A DNA stretch of 64,000 nt, taken from Tritrichomonas musculus. Taxonomy: Eukaryota > Parabasalia > Tritrichomonadida > Tritrichomonadidae. Below the pieces are notes generated by a model that was given only the letters and a program-made list of their open reading frames with translations, was not told where the DNA came from and made no database searches. Where the stretch lies: positions 5,518,001-5,582,000 of the forward strand of contig JAPFFF010000003.1 of assembly GCA_039105265.1 (NCBI GenBank), in the 5' to 3' direction. The translations under genes and the position numbers were made by a program. Of the stretch, positions 28,401 through 40,400 are shown piece by piece; position 1 is the first letter of the stretch, and every line of letters begins with the position of its first letter.

Positions 28401-31400
28401 TTGTTTTCCTCTTCAAGTTTTTCTTTCTGCTGCTGAATTTCATCGTTACTTGCTTTGTAGTTTGAAAGCTCATCATTAAGTTGATTAAGACGCTCGTTCG
28501 ATTCTTGGTTGGTCTTTTCCAAGTTGAGTCGAATCGACTCATGCTCTTCAGCCAGTTGTTTCTTGCTTGCTTCTTGTGTTTCAATTTCTGAAATGAGACG
28601 TGATTTTTCGTTTTCAATTTCATCGATCTTGTTTGTGAGTTGTGCAACAATTTCTGATTTCTCACTATTTAATGTATCAATTTGCTTCTGTAATTCTGAT
28701 TGAATGTTTGAAAGTTGCTGGTTTTGTTCATTTAGTTCTTTGTTCTGATTTTCAATGTCTTCAAGTTGTTTGGAAATATCAGCCTTCTCATTGTTCAGTG
28801 TTTCAATTTGTTGTTGTAATTCGTTGTGATGATTAGAGTGTTCTTGGTTTTGTTCATTTAGTTCTTTATTGCGTTGCTCGCTGTTTTCTAATTGCTCTGC
28901 AATTTCTGATTTCTCTTTGTTCAATCCTTCAATTTGTTGCTCTAATTCATTGTTGCGATTTTGTGATTCTTCAAGTTGCTTTGAAATATCTGATTTCTCG
29001 TTGTTTAATGTATCGATTTGCTGCTGTAATTCATTGTTTTGATTGTTTGCGTTTTCAAGTTGGCTGGAAATGTCGGATTTCTCATTATTTAATGCTTCAA
29101 TTTGTTGTTGTAACTCGTTGTGATGATAAGAGTGTTCTTGGTTTTGTTCATTTAGTTCTTTATTGCGTTGTTCGCTGTTTTCTAATTGCTCCGCAATCTC
29201 TGATTTCTCTTTGTTCAATCCTTCAAGTTGCTGCTCTAATTCACTATTGCGATTGTTAGCATTTTGTAGTTGTTCCGAAATTTCTGCTTTTTCTTTGTTC
29301 AATCCTTCAATTTGTTGCTCTAACTCATTATTGCGATTGTTGGCGTTTTCCAACTGTTCAGTAATTTCTGCTTTCTCGCTGTTTAATGTCTCGATTTGCT
29401 GCTGCAATTCATTATTTTGATTGTTTGTATTTTCAAGTTGGCTGGAGATCTCGGATTTCTCTATGTTCAATCCTTCAAGTTGTTGTTTTAATTCATTGTT
29501 GTGGTTGTTGGAGTTTTCAAGCTGGCTAGTAACTTCTGCTTTCTCATTATTTAGTGCTTCAACTTGTTGCTGCAATTCATTGTTGCGATTTTGTGTATCT
29601 TGAAGTTGGGTTGAAATCTCCGATTTCTCATTGTTCAATCTTTCGATTTGTTGCTCTAATTCATTGTTGCAATTGTTGGCATTTTGCAATTGTTCAGAAA
29701 TTTCTGCTTTTTCTTTGTTCATTCCTTCAATTTGTTGATCTAATTCATTGTTGCGATTTTGTGATTCTTCAAGTTGCTTTGAAATATCTGATTTCTCGTT
29801 GTTTAATGTCTCGATTTGCTGCTGTAATTCATTGTTTTGATTGTTTGCGTTTTCAAGTTGGCTGGAAATGTCGGATTTCTCATTATTTAATGCTTCAATT
29901 TGTTGTTGTAATTCGTTGTGATGATAAGAGTGTTCTTGGTTTTGTTCATTTAGTTCTTTATTGCGTTGTTCGCTGTTTTCTAATTGCTCCGCAATCTCTG
30001 ATTTCTCTTTGTCCAGTGCTCCAATTTGTTGCTCTAATTCATTGTTGCGATTGTTGGCGTTTTCCAACTGTTCAGTAATTTCTGCTTTCTCGCTGTTTAA
30101 TGTATCGATTTGTTGCTGTAATTCATTGTTTTGATTGTTTGCGTTTTCAAGTTGGCTGGAAATCTCGGATTTCTCTATGTTCAATCCTTCAATTTGTTGC
30201 CCTAATTCATTGTTGCGATTTTGTGATTCTTCAAGCTGCTTTGAGATCTCTGCTTTCTCGTTGTTCAATGTTTCTATTTGTTGCTGCAACTCATTGTTAT
30301 GATTGCGTGATTGTTCAAGTTGATTAGAAACATCTGATTTCTCATTATTCAATCCTTCATTTTGTTGTTGTAACTCATTATTTCTATTGTTGCTGCTTTC
30401 AAGCTGATTGGAAATTTCGGTCTTTTCATTGTTCAGTCCCTCAATTTGCAGTTGAAGCTCATTCTTGCTTGTTTCAAGTTGTTCGTTCTGCTGCTGTAAT
30501 TCATTATTTCTGTTGTTAGAGTCTTCAAGCTGTTTGGAAATATCAGCCTTCTCATTGTTCAGTGTTTCAATTTGTTGTTGTAATTCGTTGTGATGATTAG
30601 AGTGTTCTTGGTTTTGTTCATTTAGTTCTTTATTGCGTTGTTCGCTGTTTTCTAATTGCTCCGCAATTTCTGATTTCTCTTTGTTCATTCCTTCAATTTG
30701 CTGCTCTAATTCATTGTTGCGATTGTTAGCATTTAGTAGTTGTTCAGAAATTTCTGCTTTTTCTTTGTTCATTCCTTCAATTTGTTGCTCTAATTCATTG
30801 TTGCGATTTTGTGATTCTTCAAGCTGCTTTGAGATCTCGGATTTCTCATTATTCAATCCTTCAAGTTGCTGCTTTAATTCATTGTTGTGGTTGTTGGAGT
30901 TTTCAAGCTGGCGAGTAACTTCTGCTTTCTCATTATTTAGTGCTTCAACTTGTTGCTGCAATTCATTGCTGCGATTTTGTGTATCTTGAAGTTGGGTTGA
31001 AATCTCCGATTTCTCATTGTTCAATCTTTCGATTTGTTGCTCTAATTCATTGTTGCGACTGTTGGCATTTTGCAATTGTTCAGAAATTTCTGCTTTTTCT
31101 TTGTTCATTCCTTCAATTTGTTGCTCTAATTCTTTGTTGCGATTTTGTGATTCTTCAAGTTGCTTTGAAATATCTGATTTCTCGTTGTTTAATGTCTCGA
31201 TTTGTTGCTGTAATTCATTGTTTTGATTGTTTGCGTTTTCAAGTTGGCTGGAAATGTCGGATTTCTCATTATTTAATGCTTCAATTTGTTGTTGTAATTC
31301 GTTGTGATGATTAGAGTGTTCTTGGTTTTGTTCATTTAGTTCTTTATTGCGTTGCTCGCTGTTTTCTAATTGCTCCGCAATTTCTGATTTCTCTTTGTTC

Positions 31401-34400
31401 AATCCTTCAAGTTGTTGCTCTAATTCACTATTGCGATTGTTAGCATTTTGTAGTTGTTCAGAAATTTCTGCTTTTTCTTTGTTCAATCCTTCAATTTGTT
31501 GCTCTAATTCATTGTTGCGATTGTTAGCATTTTGTAGTTGTTCAGAAATTTCTGCTTTTTCTTTGTTCAATCCTTCAATTTGTTGCTCTAATTCATTGTT
31601 GCGATTGTTAGCATTTTGTAGTTGTTCAGAAATTTCTGCTTTTTCTTTGTTCAATCCTTCAATTTGTTGCTCTAATTCATTGTTGCGATTTTGTGATTCT
31701 TCAAGCTGCTTTGAGATCTCGGATTTCTCATTATTCAATCCTTCAAGTTGCTGCTTTAATTCATTGTTGTGGTTGTTGGAGTTTTCAAGCTGGTTAGTAA
31801 CTTCTGCTTTCTCATTATTTAGTGCTTCAACTTGTTGCTGCAATTCATTGCTGCGATTTTGTGTATCTTGAAGTTGGGTTGAAATTTCAGACTTCTCGTT
31901 GTTTAATGCTTCAATTTGTTTCTGTGATTCATTGTTTTGATTATTTGCATTTTCAAGTTGTCCTGAAACTTCAAATTTTTCGTTATTGAGTGCATCAATT
32001 TGTTTTTGCATTTCATTCATTTTTGCTTCATTTTGTTGATTCTGAAGTTGTAACTCATTATTTCTGTTGTTGCTGTTTTCTAATTGATTAGAAATTTCAG
32101 ATTTTTGGCTATTTAAAGCTTCAACTTCTTTCTGCAAGACATTGTTATTCTCATTAACTTGCCTATTTTCTTCATTTAACAATTTGTTTGATTCAACTTT
32201 TTCAGAGATTTGTTCTTTGAGTAAATTGTTTTCATTTTCAACTTCATCAATCTTCTTTTGTAACTCATCATTTGATTTATTAGTATTTGTTAGTTCTTCA
32301 TTCAATTTCTGTAAGTTTTCATTCAATTCGCTATTGTTGTTTTCAAGTTTAAGTCGAATTGATTCATGTTCTTCAATCAACTGTTGTTTGCTTGCTTCTA
32401 AATTGTTGTTTTCTTTAGAAATCTGAGCAATTGTTTCTTCATAGATTTGAAGTTGTGTTTTATTTTCATCTTTTTCATCGTTTAACGATTCAATTTGTTT
32501 TTGTAATTCATTGTTATTTGCAGAAAGTTGTTGATTTTGTTCATTAAGTTCTTTAATGTTATTTTCATTGTTTTCAAGTTGAGTTGCAATTTCAGATTTT
32601 TCGTTGTTTAACTTCACAATTTGTTGTTGCAGTTCTTTGCTTTGATTTTCTGCTTCTTGAATCTTGTTAGAAAATTCAGCCTTTTCATTGTTTAATGTGT
32701 CAATTTGTTGTTGCAAAACATTCTTTGTGGTTTCGAATTGTTTGAATTGTTGATTTAATTCATTAATTTGTGTTTCTTGAGTTTGAAGCTGGTTTGATAT
32801 TTCTATTTTCTCTTTTTGTAACGATTCATTTTGTTGTTGAAGTTCTGATTTAGAACTTGTAAGTTGTTCATTTTGTTGTTGTAATTCATTGTTCTTGTTA
32901 GTCATGTCTTCAAGTTCTTTTGAGATTTCTGATTTATCATTCTTTAATGTATCAAGTTCTACTTCTAATTCTTTCTTTTCTCTTGTTATTTGTTCTTTCT
33001 CTTCTTTCAATTCTTTGTTTTCGTTTTCTTTCTTTGAAAGTTCTTCTTTCAATTCGTTGTTTTCTTCTTCTTTCTTTTCTTGTGATTCTTGCAATTCAAT
33101 ATCCCTTGCTTTAATGTTTGATAGTTCTTCATTAACTTTATTGATTTGTTCATTCAATTCTTTGTTGTTGTCTTCCAAATTTTGTCGAATTGATTCATGT
33201 ATTTCATCTGCCTTTGCTTTATTGTTTGTTAAGTTTTGAATTTCAGAATTCAAACGTGCTATTTCTTCTTCGTGTTCATCAGACTTCTTCGAAAGTTGTG
33301 CTATCAATTCTTCATAGATTTGAAGCTGATTTATATGATCTTCTTTATCTGTTTTTATTGTTTGAAGCAACTCGTTTTTGTCTTTTTCAAGTTGTTGATT
33401 TAGTTCATTTAATTCATTGTTGCTCTTTTCAACGTTTTGAAGTTGATTTGAAATTTCAGCTTTTTCGTTGTTTAATGTGTCAATTTGTTGTTGTAACTCG
33501 TTGTTGTGATTTTCTGTTTCTTGTTTTCCTGTTGAAAGTTGTTTCTTCTCTTCTTCAACTTCGTCAATCTTCTTCATAAGTTCATTGATTGCTTCTTCAG
33601 AATTTTGAAGTTGGTTTGAGATCTCTGTCTTTTCCTTGTTTAGTGCTTCAATTTGTTGTTGCAATTCGTCATTCTGTGTTGAAAGTTGTTGTGATTGTTC
33701 ACTCACTTCTTTATATTGAATTTCATTGGTTTCAAGTTGCTTTGAAATTTCAACTTTTTCGTTGTTCAATGTTTCAATTTGCTGTTGCAGTTCATTGTTG
33801 TGATTGTTGGCGTTTTGAAGTTGATTTGAAATTTCAGCTTTTTCATTGTTTAATGTGTCAATTTGTTGTTGTAACTCGTTGTTGTGATTTTCTGTTTCTT
33901 GTTTTCCTGTTGAAAGTTGTTTCTTCTCTTCTTCAACTTCGTCGATCTTCTTCATAAGTTCATCGATTGCTTCTTCAGAATTTTGAAGTTGGTTTGAGAT
34001 TTCTGTCTTTTCCTTGTTTAATGAATCGATTTGTTGAAGTAGCTCGTTCTTATTGTTTTCAAGTTGTTCTTTTTGTTGTTGTAGCTCGTTATTTCTGTTG
34101 TTGCTGTCTTCAAGTTGCTTAGTGAGCTCTGACTTCTCATTGTTCAGTCCTTCAATTTGTTGTTGCAATTCATTGTTGTGATTTTCTTTCTCTTGGAGTT
34201 GATTTGAAATTTCAGCTTTATCGTTGTTTAATCCTTCAATTTGCTGCTGAAGCTCGTTATTCCTGTTGTTGCTTTCTTCATTTTGCCTGCAAATTTCATT
34301 TTTATCATTGTTCAGTCCTTCAATTTGTTGTTGAAGTTCATTCTTGTTTGCTTCAAGTTGTTCTTTTTGCTGTTGAAGCTCATTATTCCTGTTGTTGCTG

Positions 34401-37400
34401 TCTTCAAGTTGCTTGGAGATTTCTGCCTTCTCATTGTTCAATCCTTCAATTTGTTGTTGTAATTCATTGTTGTGATTTTCTTTTCCTTGAAGTTGATTAG
34501 AAATTTCAGCTTTCTCATTGTTTAATGATTCAATTTGTTGTTGAAGTTCATTCTTGTTTGCTTCAAGTTGCTCTTTTTGTTGTTGAAGCTCATTATTCCT
34601 GTTGTTGCTGTCTTCAAGTTGCCTGGAGATTTCTGCCTTCTCATTGTTCAGTGTTTCAATTTGTTGTTGTAATTCATTATTGTGATTTTCTTTTCCTTGA
34701 AGTTGATTAGAAACTTCAGCTTTCTCATTGTTTAATGATTCAATTTGTTGTTGAAGTTCATTCTTGTTTGTTTCAAGTTGTTCTTTTTGTTGTTGAAGTT
34801 CATTATTTCTGTTGTTGCTATCTTCAAGTTGCTTTGAAATTTCTGCCTTCTCATTGTTCAATCCTTCAACTTGCTGTTGTAACTCATTGGTTCGATTATT
34901 TGACTCTTCAAGCTGTTTAGAAATTTCTGTCTTTTCATTGTTTAATGATTCAATCTGTTGTTGTAGTTCATTGTTGTGATTTTCTTTTCCTTGAAGTTGA
35001 TTTGAAATTTCAGCTTTCTCATTGTTCAAAGATTCAATTTGTTGTTGAAGTTCATTCTTGTTTGTTTCAAGTTGTTCTTTTTGTTGTTGAAGTTCGTTAT
35101 TTATGTTGTTGCTGTCTTCAAGTTGCTTTGAGATTTCAGCTTTCTCATTGTTCAAAGATTCAACTTGTTGTTGAAGTTCATTCTTGTTTGCTTCAAGTTG
35201 TTCTTTCTGTTGTTGAAGTTCGTTATTTCTGTTGTTGCTGTCTTCAAGTTGCTTAGAGATTTCAGCCTTTTCATTGTTCAATCCTTCAATTTGATGTTGC
35301 AATTCATTGTTGTGATTATATGATTCTTCAAGTTGTTTAGCAATTTCTGATTTCTCATTATTTAATGCGTCAACTTGTTGCTGTAGTTCATTTCTGTGAT
35401 TTTGAGTTTCTTGTTGTTGGTTTGATATTTCGGCTTTTTCATTATTAAGATCTTCAATCTGTTGTTGTAGTTCATTGCTGTGGTTTCGTGATTCTTCAAG
35501 TTGCTTAGAAATTTCAGCCTTTTCATTGTTCAATTCTTCAATTTGATGTTGGAATTCATTGCTGTGATTATCTTTTTCTTCTAGCTGTTTGGTCATTTCA
35601 GCTTTATCGTTGTTTAATCCTTCAATTTGTTGCTGAAGTTCATTATTCTTGTTTTTGATTTCTTCATTTTGTCTGCAAATTTCATTTTTCTCATTGTTTA
35701 ATCCTTCGATTTGTTGTTGAAGTTCATTCTTGTTTGCTTCAAGTTGCTCTTTTTGTTGTTGTAGTTCATTATTTCTGTTGTTGCTATCTTCAAGTTGCTT
35801 TGAAATTTCTGCCTTCTCATTGTTCAATCCTTCAACTTGCTGTTGTAACTCATTGGTTCGATTATTTGACTCTTCAAGTTGTTTAGAAATTTCTGTCTTT
35901 TCATTGTTTAATGATTCAATCTGTTGTTGTAGTTCATTGTTGTGATTGTTGCTATTCTCAAGTTGCTTACAAATTTCTGACTTCTCATTGTTCAGTGCTT
36001 CAATTTGTTGTTGAAGTTCACTGTTTCTGTTGTTGCCATTTTCTAGTTGACTTGAAATTTCATTTTTATCATTGTTCAGTCCTTCAATTTGTTGTTGAAG
36101 TTCATTATTTCTGTTGCTGCTGTCTTCAAGTTGCTTGGAGATCTCTGCCTTCTCATTGTTCAATGCTTCAATCTGATGCTGTAGTTCATTGTAGTGATTT
36201 TCTTTTTCTTGGAGTTGATTAGAAATTTCTGCTTTTTCATTGTTTAATGATTCAATCTGCTGCTGTAATTCATTACTGTGATTTTCTTTTCCTTGAAGTT
36301 GATTAGAAATCTCAGATTTTTCGTTGTTCAGTCCTTCAATCCGTAGTTGAAGTTCATTCTTGTACGTTTCAAGTTGTTCTTTCTGTTGTTGTAGTTCATT
36401 GTTATGATTATTGCTGTCTTCAAGTTGCTTAGTGATTTCTGCTTTCTCGTAGTTCAATCCTTCAATTTGTCGCTGTAATTCATTGTTGTGATTTTCTTTT
36501 TCTTCAAGTTGTTTTGTCATTTCGGATTTTTCATTGTTCAATGATTCAATTTGTTGTTGTAACTCATTGTTGTGATTCTCCTTTCCTTGGAGTTGATTAG
36601 AAATCTCAGACTCTTTATTATTCAATTCTTCAATTTGTTGCTGTAGTTCATTCTTGTTTGCTTCAAGTTGTTCTTTTTGTTGTTGTAATTCATTGTTATG
36701 ATTGTTGCTATCCTCAAGTTGCTTGGAGATTTCAGCCTTCTCATTGTTCAATCCTTCAATTTGTTGCTGAAGTTCATTGTTGTGATTGTTGCTATTCTCA
36801 AGTTGCTTACAAATTTCTGACTTCTCATTGTTCAGTGCTTCAATTTGTTGTTGAAGTTCACTGTTTCTGTTGTTGCCATTTTCTAGTTGACTTGAAATTT
36901 CATTTTTATCATTGTTCAGTCCTTCAATTTGTTGTTGTAGTTCATTATTTCTGTTGCTGCTGTCTTCAAGTTGCTTGGAGATTTCTGTCTTTTCATTGTT
37001 TAATGTTTCAATCTGTTGTTGTAGTTCATTGTTGTGATTTTCTTTTTCTTGAAGTTGATTTGATATTTCTGCCTTTTCATTGTTCAGTCCTTCAATTTGT
37101 TGTTGAAGTTCATTCTTGTTTGCTTCAAGCTGCTCTTTTTGTTGTTGAAGTTCATTATTTCTGTTGTTGCTATCTTCAAGTTGTTTACAAATTTCTATCT
37201 TTTCATTATTCAGTCCTTCGATTTGTTGTTGTAGTTCATTATTTCTGTTGCTGCTGTCTTCAAGTTGCTTGGAGATTTCTGCCTTTTCATTGTTTAGTCC
37301 TTCAATTTGTTGCTGTAGTTCATTGTTGTGATTTTCTTTTTCTTGAAGTTGATTAGAAATTTCGGCCTTTTCATTATTTAATCCTTCAATTTGTTGTTGC

Positions 37401-40400
37401 AGTTCTTTGTTATTTGCTTCAATTTGCTCTTTCTGTTGTTGTAATTCGTTATTTCTGTTGTTGCTATCTTCAAGTTGTTTACAAATTTCTATCTTTTCAT
37501 TATTCAGTCCTTCGATTTGTTGTTGAAGCTCATTCTTATTTGCTTCGAGTTGTTCTTTTTGTTGTAGCAGCTCATTGTTATGATTGTTGCTGTCTTCAAG
37601 TTGCTTGGAGATTTCTGCCTTTTCATTGTTCAGTCTTTCAATTTGTTGTTGCAGTTCGTTGTTGTGATTAGAAAGATTTTGATTTTCTTCTTTAATTTTA
37701 TTGTTGTCTTCTACTTTGTTTGAAAGTTCTTCATTAAGTTTACTAAGTTGTTCACTCAGTTCTTTGTTGTTGCCTTCCAAACTTTGTTGAAGACTTTCAT
37801 TTTCTGTCTCAAGTCGTTTCTTGTCTTCCTCGAGATCTTTGATTCTGTTGTTAAGTTGCTCATTTGACTCGTTAGAGCTTTGTAGTTGGCTTGAAATTTC
37901 GTTTTTCTCGTTGTTTAATGATTCAATTTGCTGTTGCAAATCATTATTTCTGTTGTTGCTGTCTTCGAGCTGTTTAGAAATTTCGGACTTTTCATTGTTC
38001 AATCCTTCAATTTGTTGTTGTAGTTCATTGTTGTGATTTTCTTTCTCTTGGAGTTGATTTGAAATTTCTGCCTTTTCATTGTTCAGTGCTTCAATCTGTT
38101 GTTGAAGTTCACTGTTTTTGTTGTTGCCGTTTTCTAGTTGACTTGAAATTTCATTTTTATCATTGTTCAGTCCTTCAATTTGTTGTTGAAGTTCATTCTT
38201 GTTTGCTTCAAGTTGTTCTTTTTGTTGTTGAAGTTCATTATTCCTGTTGCTGCTGTCTTCAAGTTGCTTGGAGATTTCTGCCTTTTCATTGTTCAATGTT
38301 TCAATCTGTTGTTGTAGTTCATTGTTGTGATTTTCTTTTTCTTGAAGTTGATTTGACATTTCTGCCTTTTCATTGTTCAGTCCTTCAATTTGTTGTTGAA
38401 GTTCATTCTTGTTTGCTTCAAGTTGTTCTTTTTGTTGTTGAAGTTCATTATTTCTGTTGTTGCTGTCTTCAAGTTGCTTGGAGATTTCTGCCTTCTCATT
38501 GTTCAATGCTTCAACTTGTTGTTGTAGCTCATTCCTGTGATTTTGAGTTTCTTGAAGTTGATTTGAAATTTCTGACTTTTCATTATTTAATGATTCAATT
38601 TGTTGTTGTAAATCATTATTTCTGTTGTTGCTGTCTTCAAGTTGCTTGGAGATTTCTGTTTTTTCATTATTCAATCCTTCAACTTGTTGCTGTAATTCGT
38701 TATTATGAGTTTCTTTTGCTTGAAGTTGGTTTGATATTTCTGATTTCTCATTGTTTAACGATTCGATCTGTTGCTGTAATTCGTTGTTGTGATTTGAAAG
38801 ATTTTGATTTTCTTCTCTCATTTGGTTAAGATGTGAATTAAGTTCTTGATTGTTGCCTTCAAGACTTTGTTGAAGACTTTCTTTATCACTCTCAAGTCGT
38901 TTATTGTCTTCTTCAAGTTCGTTGATTTTCTTGTTTAACTCTTCTTTCGTCTCATTTGAACTTTGAAGTTGATTTGAAATATCTGCTTTTTCATTGTTCA
39001 GTGTTTCAATTTGTTGTTGAAGTTCATTGTTGTGATTCTCTTTCTCTTGAAGTTGATTTGATATTTCTGATTTTTCATTGTTCAAAGTTTCAACTTGCTG
39101 TTGAAGTTCATTATTACGATTGTTACTTTCTTCAAGCTGCTTAGAAATCTCTGTTTTCTCATTGTTTAATCCTTCAATTTGTTGTTGTAATTCATTGTTA
39201 TGATTGTCTTTTTCTTCAAATTGTTTTGTTATTTCTGCTTTTTCATTGTTCAGTCCTTCAATTTGCTGCTGTAATTCATTACTGTGATTTTCTTTCTCTT
39301 GAAGTTGATTTGATATTTCTGATTTCTCGTTGTTCAATGCTTCAATCTGTTGTTGTAGTTCATTCTTGTTTGCTTCAAGTTGTTCTTTTTGTTGCAGCAA
39401 TTCATTATTCCTGTTGTTACTGTCTTCAAGTTGTTTTGAGATTTCTGATTTTTCGTTGTTTAATCCTTCAACTTGTTGCTGTAATTCGTTGTTGTGATTT
39501 GAAAGATTTTGATTTTCTTCTCTCATTTGATTAAGATGTGAATTAAGTTCTTGATTGTTGCCTTCAAGACTTTGTTGAAGACTTTCTTTATCACTCTCAA
39601 GTCGTTTATTGTCTTCTTCAAGTTCGTTGATTTTCTTGTTTAATTCTTCTTTCGTCTCATTTGAACTTTGAAGTTGATTTGAAATATCTGCTTTTTCATT
39701 GTTCAATCTTTCAATTTGCTGTTGAAGTTCATTGTTGTGATTCTCTTTCTCTTGAAGTTGATTTGATATTTCTAATTTTTCATTATTGAGTGTTTCAACT
39801 TGCTGTTGTAATTCATTATTACGATTGTTGCTTTCTTCAAGTTGTTTTGTCATGTCTGATTTTTCATTGTTTAATCCTTCAATTTGTTGTTGAAGTTCGT
39901 TATTCTTGTTGTTGCTGTTTTCGACTTGGCCAGAAATTTCATTTTTCTCGTTGTTCAAGCCTTCAATTTGTTGTTGCAGCTCGTTGTTTCTGTTGTTACT
40001 GTCTTCAAGTTGTTTTGAGATTTCTGATTTTTCGTTGTTTAATCCTTCAATTTGTTGCTGTAATTCGTTGTTGTGATTTGAAAGATTTTGATTTTCTTCT
40101 CTCATTTGGTTAAGATGTGTATTAAGTTCTTGATTGTTGCCTTCAAGACTTTGTTGAAGACTTTCTTTATCACTCTCAAGTCGTTTATTGTCTTCTTCAA
40201 GTTCGTTGATTTTCTTGTTTAGTTCTTCTTTCGTCTCATTTGAACTTTGAAGTTGATTTGAAATATCTGCTTTTTCATTGTTTAATCTTTCAATTTGTTG
40301 TTGAAGTTCATTGTTGTGATTCTCTTTCTCTTGAAGTTGATTTGATATTTCTAATTTTTCATTATTGAGTGTTTCAATTTGTTGTTGAAGTTCGTTGTTG

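Noticed and set aside
31430-31690. Regular 84-bp direct repeats, considered as a CRISPR-like array
   Set aside because: There are no unique spacers, the repeats are contiguous, in frame and coding, and the genome is eukaryotic.
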